The translations under genes and the position numbers were made by a program. Shown here one piece after another: positions 11,733 to 20,410 of a stretch of DNA of 64,000 nucleotides. The stretch's first letter is position 1. Each line of letters begins with the position of its first letter. The DNA is from Limihaloglobus sulfuriphilus (GTDB lineage: Bacteria > Planctomycetota > Phycisphaerae > Sedimentisphaerales > Sedimentisphaeraceae). Where the stretch lies: NCBI RefSeq assembly GCF_001999965.1, contig NZ_CP019646.1, forward strand, positions 3,286,001 to 3,350,000, written 5' to 3'. Below the pieces are notes generated by a model. It did not search any database and had not been told where the DNA came from. It worked only from the letters and a program-made list of their open reading frames with translations.

Positions 11733-13262
11733 TTATAGCTTTCTGTCTAATTTTCGGTAGCCTACGGCTTCGGCTACGTGGCAGTCTTTGATATCCTTCG
11801 AGTTGTCGAGGTCGGCTATTGTGCGTGCCATTTTGCAGATTTTGTCGTGAGCGCGGGCGCTTAGTGCCAGGTCGTTCATCGCGGCTCGGAGTACCATTTC
11901 GCCGGCCTTATCGAGCGGGCAGAACTTCTCTATCATCGAGTGGCTCATGCGGGCGTTTGTCATTCTGGCGTCTGAGCCGAACCGCTCAAATTGTATCTGC
12001 CGTGCGGCGGTTACATCTTTGCGTATTTGTGTGGAGGTTTGTCCCTTCTCGGCGCTTCGCAGGCGGCGGTAGTCCACCGCGGGCACATCTACATGTATAT
12101 CGATCCTGTCCAGCAGCGGGCCTGATATTCGCGATAGGTACTGCTCTATTTGCCGCGGCGAACAGCGGCATTTTTTCTGTGTAGAACCGTAATAGCCGCA
12201 TTTACAGGGGTTTGCGGAGGCTACCATCATAAAAGAGGCGGGGAAAGTCAATGTTGTCTTGGCACGGGCAATTGTAACGGAAGAATCCTCTAACGGCTGG
12301 CGTATCGTCTCGAGCACATTTCGCTGAAACTCCGGGAACTCGTCGAGAAAGAGTATTCCGTGATGAGCCAGGCTCAGCTCGCCGGGTTTTGGGTGTGTGC
12401 CGCCGCCGATAAGTGCCGGCGCACTGGCGGTATGGTGCGGCGAGCGGAACGGCCGCGTAGCTACGAGGGCCTTGCCGCGTCTGAGCAGACCGACCGATGA
12501 GTATATCCGCGTAGTTTCGAGCGATTCCTCCAGCGAGAGCGGCGGCAGTATTGTTGCTATCCGCTTGGCAAGCATGGTTTTACCGGATCCGGGCGGGCCC
12601 ATCATGATAACGTTATGGCCGCCTGCCGCGGCGATTATCAGTGCCCGTTTGACGGCTTCCTGGCCCTTGACATCGGCGAAGTCTATCGGGTATTGTGATG
12701 CGGTGTCGAACATTGTTCCCAGGTCAACTACCGTCGGCTCCAGCTCCAAAATGCCGGAGAGCACGCCGATTGCCTGGCTCAGGGTTGCGACACCGTAAAC
12801 GTCTATGCCCTTGACAACGGCTGCTTCGGCGGCGTTTTCCTGGGGTACTATGATCCGGTCAAATCCCTTTTCGCGTGCCGCCATAGCCATGCTCAAAACA
12901 CCGTTTACCGGCCGGACACGCCCGTCAAGTGCAAGCTCGCCGACCAGGATTTCACGTTTTAGGCTGTCGCACTCGAATTTCTTCGCCGCTCTCATCAGGC
13001 CCACGGCGATGGGCAGGTCGAACGAGGGTCCTTCTTTGCGGACATCCGCCGGCGCGAGATTTACCAGTATCTGGCCGTCAGGGTAGCTGTAACCGGAGTT
13101 GATTACAGCACTTCTGACACGTTCGAGACTTTCCTTTACCGCGGCGTCGGGCAGGCCGACAATCATCGGCCTCTCATTTGTTCCGTTAGAGATATGCACC
13201 TCGACCTCGCAGGCCAGGCCGTCAATTCCAATTAGTGTAACACTGTTGAGCCTTGCAAGCAT
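11733..13262 (-). CDS. comM: ComM/YifB-family Mg-chelatase-like AAA+ ATPase
   Basis: 509 aa, normal length. The N-terminus MLARLNSVTLIGIDGLACEVEVHISNG and VGLPDAAVKESLERVRSAV are the YifB/ComM signature, followed by a LonC-like domain, Walker A GPPGSGKTM, the RPFRSPHHTAS segment and a zinc-binding set CKCGYYGSTQKKCRC. In naturally transformable bacteria ComM is a hexameric helicase that drives branch migration during integration of donor DNA. The gene converges with the STAND gene and is divergent from the beta-helix gene. No other competence gene is in the window. Confidence 0.93.
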   Translation of the reverse strand: MLARLNSVTLIGIDGLACEVEVHISNGTNERPMIVGLPDAAVKESLERVRSAVINSGYSYPDGQILVNLAPADVRKEGPSFDLPIAVGLMRAAKKFECDSLKREILVGELALDGRVRPVNGVLSMAMAAREKGFDRIIVPQENAAEAAVVKGIDVYGVATLSQAIGVLSGILELEPTVVDLGTMFDTASQYPIDFADVKGQEAVKRALIIAAAGGHNVIMMGPPGSGKTMLAKRIATILPPLSLEESLETTRIYSSVGLLRRGKALVATRPFRSPHHTASAPALIGGGTHPKPGELSLAHHGILFLDEFPEFQRNVLETIRQPLEDSSVTIARAKTTLTFPASFMMVASANPCKCGYYGSTQKKCRCSPRQIEQYLSRISGPLLDRIDIHVDVPAVDYRRLRSAEKGQTSTQIRKDVTAARQIQFERFGSDARMTNARMSHSMIEKFCPLDKAGEMVLRAAMNDLALSARAHDKICKMARTIADLDNSKDIKDCHVAEAVGYRKLDRKL

Positions 13263-13560
13263 CCGGCACTCCTGAGATAAAGTTATAATTCTAAGAGCAT
13301 TATAAACGAAAAATTAATAGTTAAAAGTGAAAAAATTTAATGATAATTAAAATTCAATTAAACATAAGTTTTTTATAAACAGTCGTTTACCTGTCTTCGA
13401 AAAAATCTGACACTCGAGATATGAGTTTTTTTAAAAACTCTATAGAAAAGCTGTGTTTTCTAATTTATAATAGAATTGTGAGTAGATAATCTCCTGTTGG
13501 CATACATCATACCACAACATGATAATTAATTTTGTATGTAAATTTAAAGGAGGGCAAATC
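13263..13560. promoter_or_regulatory. Divergent AT-rich region between comM and the beta-helix gene
   Basis: No gene is visible. TATAAT lies at 13466-13471 with a weak -35 (TAGAAA, 13443-13448), plausible for the rightward gene. AAAGGAGG at 13546-13553 is a strong ribosome binding site that fixes the ATG at 13561. Confidence 0.45.
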
Positions 13561-16500
13561 ATGAAACGAGCAAATCTATTTCAAATCTTGAGTTTTACTC
13601 TGTTGATAATAGCATCATTACTCTGTGCCGGTACTATTACAGTAAAAAAGGACGGCAGCGGTGATTTCACCACGATATCTGATGCAGTCATGTCTGCGGC
13701 GGCGGGTGACAATGTATATGTCTATCCCGGCACATACAACGAGCAGGTTTACCTCACTGACGGGATAAACCTGCTGGGGCATTCTCCCCATTCCACAATC
13801 ATAGACGCTCAGCAGATGTATGATTATGTCATCCATTATGACGGATACGAAATGGGCTCGGTAATCTCTGGTTTTAGAATTACCGGCTCTGCCACAGCCG
13901 GCAGCGGTGGCGGCGGCTGGGACTATGGCGGTATCCATGTTGAAGGCGGTTCGGTGATCATTCGAAACAATATTATCGAAGGCAACTACGCGGGAATCTC
14001 CGTGCTGAGCGGGGCAAATCCACAGATCATAAACAACACGATAAACGGAAACTTCAACGGTATTATTTTTGAAGGGGCTGCAGCAATTCCGGCACCGGAA
14101 TATATGGTGCTGATCATATACGCTTCAGACAAAAACTCAGCCGCAGAATACCAGGGCATTCTGTCAGACAGCGGTATTGCCGCTAATGTTATCCAAATGG
14201 GCGACATTACAACAACCAACCTGGCAAGCTACCGGCTGATAATGGTCACAGACGATACAGGCGGCGGCTACAATTGGGGAACACAGGCACAGGTAGATGC
14301 AATCAACAACTCAAACCGCCCTGTTCTGGGTATCGGAAACGGCGGAGCGGCACTTTTCCAGGAACTCGGGATATCCATAAACTATGGCAATTCTGCTTTC
14401 GCAAACACCAACAGGATGCATGTAGTAGAAACCGGCAACCCGGTATTCCACGAGCCGTATGATATAGAGATACTTAAAGACGGAGATATAATTGTTTACG
14501 ACCGTATTTATACCTCTAATGTCCTGGCTGTTTATGAAGGCAGTATGGACTCGGAAGTTGTTAAACTCTGCAGTCTCTCGCCAACTTCTCCGCAACACTA
14601 TCCGCTTACAGGCGAAGAGGGGCACTACTTGTGGGGGTTCCGAGATACTCCCGACCATCTCACCGAAACCGGGCGAAAACTGCTGGTTAATCTTGTACGT
14701 TCGAGAACAACAATATGTGACTATTACCTGCCGGCACCTATACTTACCCCACTGTACTCGGAGCCCGCTACCAATCCGGAATACAACCGTTACTACTTCA
14801 GAGTAGAAAACTGGTACCAGTACGGCGATGAGCTCTTTGAAGTATCCCCCGACCTTCCGCCCTGCGGTTCCAACCCTGATGGATCAAGGACTTGGGTAGA
14901 ATTTTATGACATGCAGCAGCAGTATGTATATGGGTATTGCGCTCTCAGCCAGGCCGCTGACCTGCTTCTTTTACATGTTACCCTCCCTGCTGATGCACCC
15001 GAAGATGTGATGATGAGGATATGGGACCGACGCTGCGACAGTGAAGCATGGTCAAACCTGGTATTTCCTCGTGATGATCCCTACTACAGCCACACTATAA
15101 TGAACAATATCATCACCAATAACAGCCACGCGGGAATTTTCTACTACAATTTCCTTAACGAGGGGCAGATACTCTATAATGATGTATGGGCAAATACCTA
15201 CAACTATTTCAATAATGACGGAGGTCAGCAGTTTAGCCCCCAACCTGCAACCGGCGAGATCAGCGAAGACCCGCTGTTTGAAGACACTCTCAACTACCGG
15301 CTGACAGACGAATCCCCATGCACAGACACAGGCAACCCAGATACGATATATAACGATCCGGACGGCTCGCGTAACGACATGGGCGTATGGGGCGGTCCGG
15401 AATCCACCGGCATAGGAACCCATCCCGGCAGCGGTTTTATATTCACAGAGGTTGGAAATCTGCCCACCGCTTTCATCGAACAGGCACAAGCGAACGAAGA
15501 CCATGGACTTACCAATGTCAGCTATCAGGACCACATTGATTTTGCAATTCCGCAGTACCACGACTCGCCCTTTGGCGGATCACTGCGTATAAACGGTGTC
15601 TTCGGCGATGTCGATGTAGCGGACGGCCTGATGTATTACAAGATACTATATGCCATGTGGCCCGATGAGGACACGCCGCCCGAGCCGGAGGATTATCAAC
15701 CGGTAACAACAGGCCTCTACAAGATTCTCACTATCCCTCAGTGGGACGGCTCTGTTATATACCAGAGGACGCACCTGGGGCCCAAGGTTGTTTACGGCGT
15801 AGAGAACCTGTATGAATATACCCACACCGGGGCCTGGTCAAGCCTTGATTTGCGTTGCATATGGCATACTTCCAGTCTGCCAAATGGGAAATATACACTT
15901 ACCTACAAGGCATACAAACCAAGTGAAATGTACCTGATGACACTTGAAGAGATGACACTCTTCCCCAATGACATGGATCATCTCACGCTGCTGGTAAACA
16001 ATACCGGCGTATATACCGAGATAAACGATGTCCGCTATGACCCGTCTTCGCCTTACTGGGATGAGATAACAGACGGAATACTACAGGAGTGCGGGATTAT
16101 AACACTTCAGGATAACCAGGAAAACCTCAGGCTCAACATCTCAGCGACCCATCCGGACGGTTACCTGCGGCACTGGGTGCTCGATGCTTACTACGGCAAG
16201 AACAACTATGCCGGCGTGATAGCATCGGATACATATCCCGGCACATCTCCTCCGGACAACTGGCACGGCGTATTGAATCAGATATACAACACATCCGACT
16301 CTCCCGCCTTTACCGATTGGGTACGCTGCGCATACCAGTTCCGCCTGCGGGCATATACCCGTGCTACAAACGGCCAGGGCTATCTTTACGGAACTCCGCC
16401 AATATACTACAGCAATTCGTTCAGCGACCATTACTTCGTAGAGTTCGACTGTTCATGGTGCGGCGGGGCAGATATCAACAAAAGCGGAAGGGTTGACCTG

Positions 16501-16566
16501 ACCGACTTGATGCTGGTTGCATCGCAATGGCTGCAGGAATGCAGCGGTGAGAATTGCGGTGAGTAA
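13561..16566 (+). CDS. Secreted parallel beta-helix protein with inserted domain and C-terminal dockerin-like repeat
   Basis: 1001 aa from ATG 13561. A signal peptide (KRANLFQILSFTLLIIASLLCAG) precedes a pectin-esterase-like opening (GDFTTISDAVMSAAAGDNVYVYPGTYNEQVYL) and beta-helix coils with IIRNNIIEGNYAGISVLSG and PQIINNTINGNFNGI. The helix is then interrupted by roughly 330 residues starting at YMVLIIYASDKNSAAEYQGILSD, which resemble an alpha/beta domain, before coils resume (IMNNIITNNSHAGIFYYN). The C-terminus GGADINKSGRVDLTDLMLVASQWL is a single dockerin-type calcium loop. A polysaccharide-binding or lyase role is possible, but no catalytic residues can be assigned. Confidence 0.75.
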   Translation: MKRANLFQILSFTLLIIASLLCAGTITVKKDGSGDFTTISDAVMSAAAGDNVYVYPGTYNEQVYLTDGINLLGHSPHSTIIDAQQMYDYVIHYDGYEMGSVISGFRITGSATAGSGGGGWDYGGIHVEGGSVIIRNNIIEGNYAGISVLSGANPQIINNTINGNFNGIIFEGAAAIPAPEYMVLIIYASDKNSAAEYQGILSDSGIAANVIQMGDITTTNLASYRLIMVTDDTGGGYNWGTQAQVDAINNSNRPVLGIGNGGAALFQELGISINYGNSAFANTNRMHVVETGNPVFHEPYDIEILKDGDIIVYDRIYTSNVLAVYEGSMDSEVVKLCSLSPTSPQHYPLTGEEGHYLWGFRDTPDHLTETGRKLLVNLVRSRTTICDYYLPAPILTPLYSEPATNPEYNRYYFRVENWYQYGDELFEVSPDLPPCGSNPDGSRTWVEFYDMQQQYVYGYCALSQAADLLLLHVTLPADAPEDVMMRIWDRRCDSEAWSNLVFPRDDPYYSHTIMNNIITNNSHAGIFYYNFLNEGQILYNDVWANTYNYFNNDGGQQFSPQPATGEISEDPLFEDTLNYRLTDESPCTDTGNPDTIYNDPDGSRNDMGVWGGPESTGIGTHPGSGFIFTEVGNLPTAFIEQAQANEDHGLTNVSYQDHIDFAIPQYHDSPFGGSLRINGVFGDVDVADGLMYYKILYAMWPDEDTPPEPEDYQPVTTGLYKILTIPQWDGSVIYQRTHLGPKVVYGVENLYEYTHTGAWSSLDLRCIWHTSSLPNGKYTLTYKAYKPSEMYLMTLEEMTLFPNDMDHLTLLVNNTGVYTEINDVRYDPSSPYWDEITDGILQECGIITLQDNQENLRLNISATHPDGYLRHWVLDAYYGKNNYAGVIASDTYPGTSPPDNWHGVLNQIYNTSDSPAFTDWVRCAYQFRLRAYTRATNGQGYLYGTPPIYYSNSFSDHYFVEFDCSWCGGADINKSGRVDLTDLMLVASQWLQECSGENCGE

Positions 16567-17321
16567 CCAGATGGAAGAAATATAAGGATCAAACTTTTTA
16601 TTTGTAAAAGATTTAATCACAAATATATAAAAAAATATTCCATTTTCCATAAATTAACCACTGGCAAATCAGCTGTCCCGACTTCGGCGGTAAATTCACG
16701 TAAGTCCTTGCAAATAAAGAACTGGAGTTTTTCTGTAGGCACTACAAAACCCCTGTTAGCGGAAAAAACGGCTTGCCGGCAGATCAGCTCAGCAGGTATT
16801 CTTTCACGATAAGGATTGATAAGAACCGGGTTTAGAATAATTAGATGGTGCCAATTTACAGCTCCCGGGATATCCTGCTGCGTTCTAAACAGAGAAGTGC
16901 GCCTGATTTCATTCAAGCTGTATAAAAAAACATTAAAATCGTATGCGAACTTTGAGCCGGATATAAAAAATATGAACTGGCTAAGGTAGTGCATGTTTAT
17001 GACTTTAAAAGGCTTACACTTGTTTGTTTTCTTGTAAATGTCTTCTTTGTATATAAATTTTATTTTTACTTGACATGGGAACGAGCGTACTATAGTATTT
17101 TTATATGATTAGTATAGTACGTTGTAAAACTTGATACACATTTCAGAATAACTCGCATGTCAGCTTTGAAAAGATCAGTGTTTGTGTTTAGATATAAATG
17201 ATATTGTTTTAGTCTCATATAAAATTAAACATTTTCAGGAGTATGCCTATGAAACATTCTTTATTGAGGGTTTAGGGTTAATTTCAATGTTGTGAATAAA
17301 TTAAGAAAGAGAGAGATTAAA
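16567..17321. other. Long gap between the beta-helix and PEP-CTERM genes
   Basis: About 750 bp without a supportable gene. A 125-codon minus-strand frame (16617-16994) has no ribosome binding site and no recognisable family, so I do not call it. The right part holds a promoter and an inverted repeat (next entry). Confidence 0.5.
17070..17121 (+). promoter_or_regulatory. Promoter with overlapping operator-like inverted repeat
   Basis: TTGACA at 17070-17075 is followed by TATAGT at 17091 (15-bp spacer) or TAGTAT at 17093 (17-bp spacer). The arms CGTACTATA (17086-17094) and TATAGTACG (17113-17121) form a 9-bp perfect inverted repeat that covers the -10 and probable start site, as a repressor site would. 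The regulated gene is presumably the PEP-CTERM gene starting at 17322, which leaves a long leader of about 200 nt. Confidence 0.55.
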
Positions 17322-17957
17322 ATGAAAACTCTAAAGAAAACTTATTTGAATTACTTATCTATTGTGTCAGCCGTTTTGCTCATCGTCTTTTTGACAAACG
17401 CAGCGATGGCTGATGATCTTAATGCCCCCGATTATAGAGGCGATCCGCTTTCGGTGAATGTTCATTACACCGGAGAGGCCTCAAGCGGGTTTGTGAGTCT
17501 GGTCAACTTCTCTTCTGTTGATGACACTGATCCTTCAACATTTTTGTATGATATTTTTCCTTCAGAGATCATCTCCGGCGAAAACGGGCGATATATTTTT
17601 GAAGTCCCGAATTTCGTTGACGAGATGCCGATAAAATATCTTCGTATCCAGCTCACCTGGCAAAATGTTACGACTCCTCCCCTTGGTGTTAACAGCGAGG
17701 GGGTTGAGGGAACATCTCCGGTACCCGGTGTTGTGACCTTTGCTTCTAATCCTCTGGTCTTCACTCAGCCGGACGGCGGTTATCAGTACTTTGACCTGGA
17801 GTACCGCCCCAACCCTGATTATGAAACAATATCGGTCCAGCTGGCCCAGGACGCAGTGCTGGTACAGGCGGTCATTGACTCGGTATCCGTTCCGGAACCG
17901 GCATCACTTGGACTGTTGCTTGTAGGATCTCTGTTTGCGGTGAGAACCAAACTTTAA
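17322..17957 (+). CDS. PEP-CTERM sorting domain protein
   Basis: 211 aa from ATG 17322, preferred over GTG 17292 because the leader then begins KTLKKTYLNYLSIVSAVLL. A signal peptide ends near AMADD. The mature part is a beta-rich domain without a family I recognise. The C-terminus VPEPASLGLLLVGSLFAVRTKL is a PEP motif, hydrophobic helix and basic tail, the signal cut by exosortase in exopolysaccharide-producing bacteria. No exosortase gene lies in the window. Confidence 0.8.
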   Translation: MKTLKKTYLNYLSIVSAVLLIVFLTNAAMADDLNAPDYRGDPLSVNVHYTGEASSGFVSLVNFSSVDDTDPSTFLYDIFPSEIISGENGRYIFEVPNFVDEMPIKYLRIQLTWQNVTTPPLGVNSEGVEGTSPVPGVVTFASNPLVFTQPDGGYQYFDLEYRPNPDYETISVQLAQDAVLVQAVIDSVSVPEPASLGLLLVGSLFAVRTKL

Positions 17958-17977
17958 GTCAAAAGGAATAGGTTGTA

Positions 17978-18010
17978 CAGGCCTGGCCGCAGGTATGACT
18001 TCGGCCGGGC
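17978..18010. terminator. Hairpin between convergent genes
   Basis: CCTGGCCG pairs with CGGCCGGG across an eleven-base loop, then a pyrimidine-rich tail. It lies between the convergent PEP-CTERM and CvpA-like genes and could end either transcript. The T-tract is poor. Confidence 0.4.
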
Positions 18011-18070
18011 TTATGCTTATTCTACTTTGAGATAAATAAAACGGCTATTGTGCCGCGGCGCAGAGCGGAA

Positions 18071-18664
18071 TTATTTGCCTGGGGCTTTTGTGTTGTTATT
18101 GGGCTCTGACGGAGCATCTCTTAGATTATCATAACCCTCACCCTTGAGCCAGTTGAAAACCACCCCGAGCCGGGCATCGTTGTCCTGTATTGAAAACTTC
18201 TCGACAATGCCGCACGCTGCTTTTACGGATAGCTCTGAGCTTCTGGTGACTGCGGATTTATCAAAACCGGATAAAAACGGTGTGTGTTCGATTGCGGGTG
18301 TAATGCATAAGACAAACACGACAAAATTGACGGCAAAGAATACAGTCAGAAAATACAGCGCAAAACCGCCGCAAAGCTCTATCGCCGCTCCAAGATAAAG
18401 GCTGCCTTCAGAGCCGATAACGGATTTGGCGATAAGAAAGAGGATTGTGTAAATAATAACGGCAAAGACAAAAAACACCGCCGCCCTGGTCCACCCATTC
18501 GGGATCGCATCCGGCTGCCATTTGCCCAGTGCCGCCGTAACCACCAGCGAGCAGTAGATGGCAATAACAACATTAAAAAGGGCTGCCCATGCGTAGAGAA
18601 AGCCGGCCTTTTTGAAATACAGTGCCGCGGCCAGAGCAATAACGGCTGAAATCCAGAATACCAT
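18071..18664 (-). CDS. CvpA-like integral membrane protein
   Basis: 197 aa with four hydrophobic segments (near 2-20, 28-48, 60-85 and 95-125) followed by a soluble tail of about 70 residues. The layout and small-residue-rich helices recall the CvpA family, linked to colicin V production and envelope homeostasis. GAGG before the ATG supports the start. It begins 9 bp after the stop of the GspE-like gene, so the two are likely one operon, and the protein may help anchor or work with that ATPase. The family call is tentative. Confidence 0.5.
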   Translation of the reverse strand: MVFWISAVIALAAALYFKKAGFLYAWAALFNVVIAIYCSLVVTAALGKWQPDAIPNGWTRAAVFFVFAVIIYTILFLIAKSVIGSEGSLYLGAAIELCGGFALYFLTVFFAVNFVVFVLCITPAIEHTPFLSGFDKSAVTRSSELSVKAACGIVEKFSIQDNDARLGVVFNWLKGEGYDNLRDAPSEPNNNTKAPGK

Positions 18665-18673
18665 CTTAATACC

Positions 18674-20245
18674 TCACAATACACTCTTTACTTCGTCCAG
18701 GCTGGTTAAGCCCAAAACAACTGCTTTTAGAGCCTCTTTTCGAAGCCTTGATTTTATTATTCCGCTGCCGAGCTCTCTGCACTCTTCTATTGAGTTTATC
18801 GGGCCGGAGAAAAGTGTTTTTCGTATTTCCTCGTTCATTTTCAGGACATCAAATATAGCCACGCGGCCGTCATAGCCCGTATCGCGGCATTTTTCGCATC
18901 CTGCCGCTTCCATTACGCCATCGGTGGAGAGGTTGTGGTCGAGAAACCACTGTCTTTTTCGCGGCGAAAGCCGTGCGGGCTTTTTGCAGTTATCACACAA
19001 TCTCCTGACAAGCCGCTGGGATATTATCAGCGAGAGCCCCTCGGATATGAGCATCGGTTTTATGCCCAGCTCAATGAGCCTCAGCATCGCCGAGAGGTTG
19101 TCGTTGCTGTGCAGTGTTGCTAACACCATGTGTCCGGTGTGCGAGGCCTGCAGCGCCATGGCGGCGGTCTCGGCGTCCCTGATCTCTCCAACACATATGA
19201 CATCCGGGTCCTGCCGGAGTATATTGCGCAGGGTGTTGGCAAAGGTTATTTCTGCCCGTTTGTTCACCTCTATCTGGCTCACCAGCGGCAGGGAGTACTC
19301 AACCGGATCCTCGACGGTGATTATGTTGCGGGCGGAAGCGTCGATTGACGATAGCATTGCATAAAGCGATGTCGTCTTGCCGCTGCCGGTAGGGCCGCAC
19401 ATGAGAATCATGCCCGACTGTCTGGCAAGGGTGTCTCTGACCAGGTTTATGTTTTTTCTGGAAAGCCCGACCTGATCGAGCCTTATAAAACCGGCGGCAT
19501 TGTTGAGTATTCGGATAGAAAGTTTTTCACCGTGTATAACACCCGCGCTGGCAACACGGAAAGAGGCGGTTCCCCAGTCAAGACGGGCTGTAAATGCTCC
19601 ATCCTGGGCGCGGCGTTTCTCCGATATATCCATGCCCGATAGTGCCTTTATGCTGTTGACAACCGCGACGCATTGATCCGCCGCGATCTCGGAGGCAAGG
19701 CGCAGTTTGCCGTCAACCCTGTACCTTACGGCAAAGATATCGTCAGCGACGGGGTCAATTAGTATATCGCTGGCACGCTCATCAAGGGCTTCTGCGATTA
19801 TCTTTTCAGCCAGAGAAATCGTTTTGGTAGCCAGTTTTGAGTCTTTACCCTCGCTGCCGTAAATTTCTTCGAAGCTCAGGCCCGCCGAATCGAGCAGGAC
19901 GATTGAGCATCTGCCGCGATATTTTCTTATTTGGCCGTGTTTTTTGAGGATGTCGCCCTTGAAGAAATTTTTTAGTGTTGCTGTAAATCCCCAGTTCCTG
20001 CTTTCGGCCTGTTTGAACAGCTCAGTGGTGTACAATATAAAAAGTATTACCGGGGCGGCAAAAAGAGATGCAAGCATAAGTGCGGTGCTTCCGCGTTTTG
20101 GAAACAGAGCCGAGCGGCTCCAGTCACGGGTGAGACGAACGCAGATATAAAACCACACCACAAGCAGTATAACACGCAAGGGGTGAGAAACCAGCACTCC
20201 ATCATATTCAAAGCCCATCGGACCTGCCAAAAACATCTCACGCAT
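18674..20245 (-). CDS. GspE/PilB-type secretion ATPase with N-terminal membrane segments
   Basis: 523 aa from ATG 20245 (GAGG 6 bp upstream; an ATG at 20257 adds four residues). The catalytic core is complete: N2-type domain DERASDILIDPVADDIFAVRYRVDGKL, Walker A GPTGSGKTTS, Asp box EDPVEY, Walker B VGEIRD, His box ASHTGHMVLATLHSND and the zinc tetracysteine C..C with C..C (LCDNCKK, CEKCRDTGY). These ATPases power type II secretion or type IV pilus assembly. Unusually the first ~90 residues hold two hydrophobic stretches (RVILLVVWFYICV and FAAPVILFILYT) in place of the usual soluble N1 domain. No other secretion-apparatus gene is adjacent except a distant pseudopilin at 54-55 kb. Confidence 0.88.
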   Translation of the reverse strand: MREMFLAGPMGFEYDGVLVSHPLRVILLVVWFYICVRLTRDWSRSALFPKRGSTALMLASLFAAPVILFILYTTELFKQAESRNWGFTATLKNFFKGDILKKHGQIRKYRGRCSIVLLDSAGLSFEEIYGSEGKDSKLATKTISLAEKIIAEALDERASDILIDPVADDIFAVRYRVDGKLRLASEIAADQCVAVVNSIKALSGMDISEKRRAQDGAFTARLDWGTASFRVASAGVIHGEKLSIRILNNAAGFIRLDQVGLSRKNINLVRDTLARQSGMILMCGPTGSGKTTSLYAMLSSIDASARNIITVEDPVEYSLPLVSQIEVNKRAEITFANTLRNILRQDPDVICVGEIRDAETAAMALQASHTGHMVLATLHSNDNLSAMLRLIELGIKPMLISEGLSLIISQRLVRRLCDNCKKPARLSPRKRQWFLDHNLSTDGVMEAAGCEKCRDTGYDGRVAIFDVLKMNEEIRKTLFSGPINSIEECRELGSGIIKSRLRKEALKAVVLGLTSLDEVKSVL

Positions 20246-20410
20246 TCCAAACCTCATTCGTTACTCTTTTAAGCCGTACTCAGATAAGCATCTAAACCAA
20301 TATACCACTTTAGCATGTGTCTTGCAAGATATAACTAAAAACCTCCGGTTAAACGATGCGGGGCCGGGATTTTGCTCCAGATTTGGGGTTCTTGCGTTAC
20401 GGGCAACAGA

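Noticed and set aside
16617-16994. 125-codon minus-strand ORF after the beta-helix gene
   Set aside because: No ribosome binding site, no signal or motif I recognise, and the region has a promoter-like composition; likely chance.
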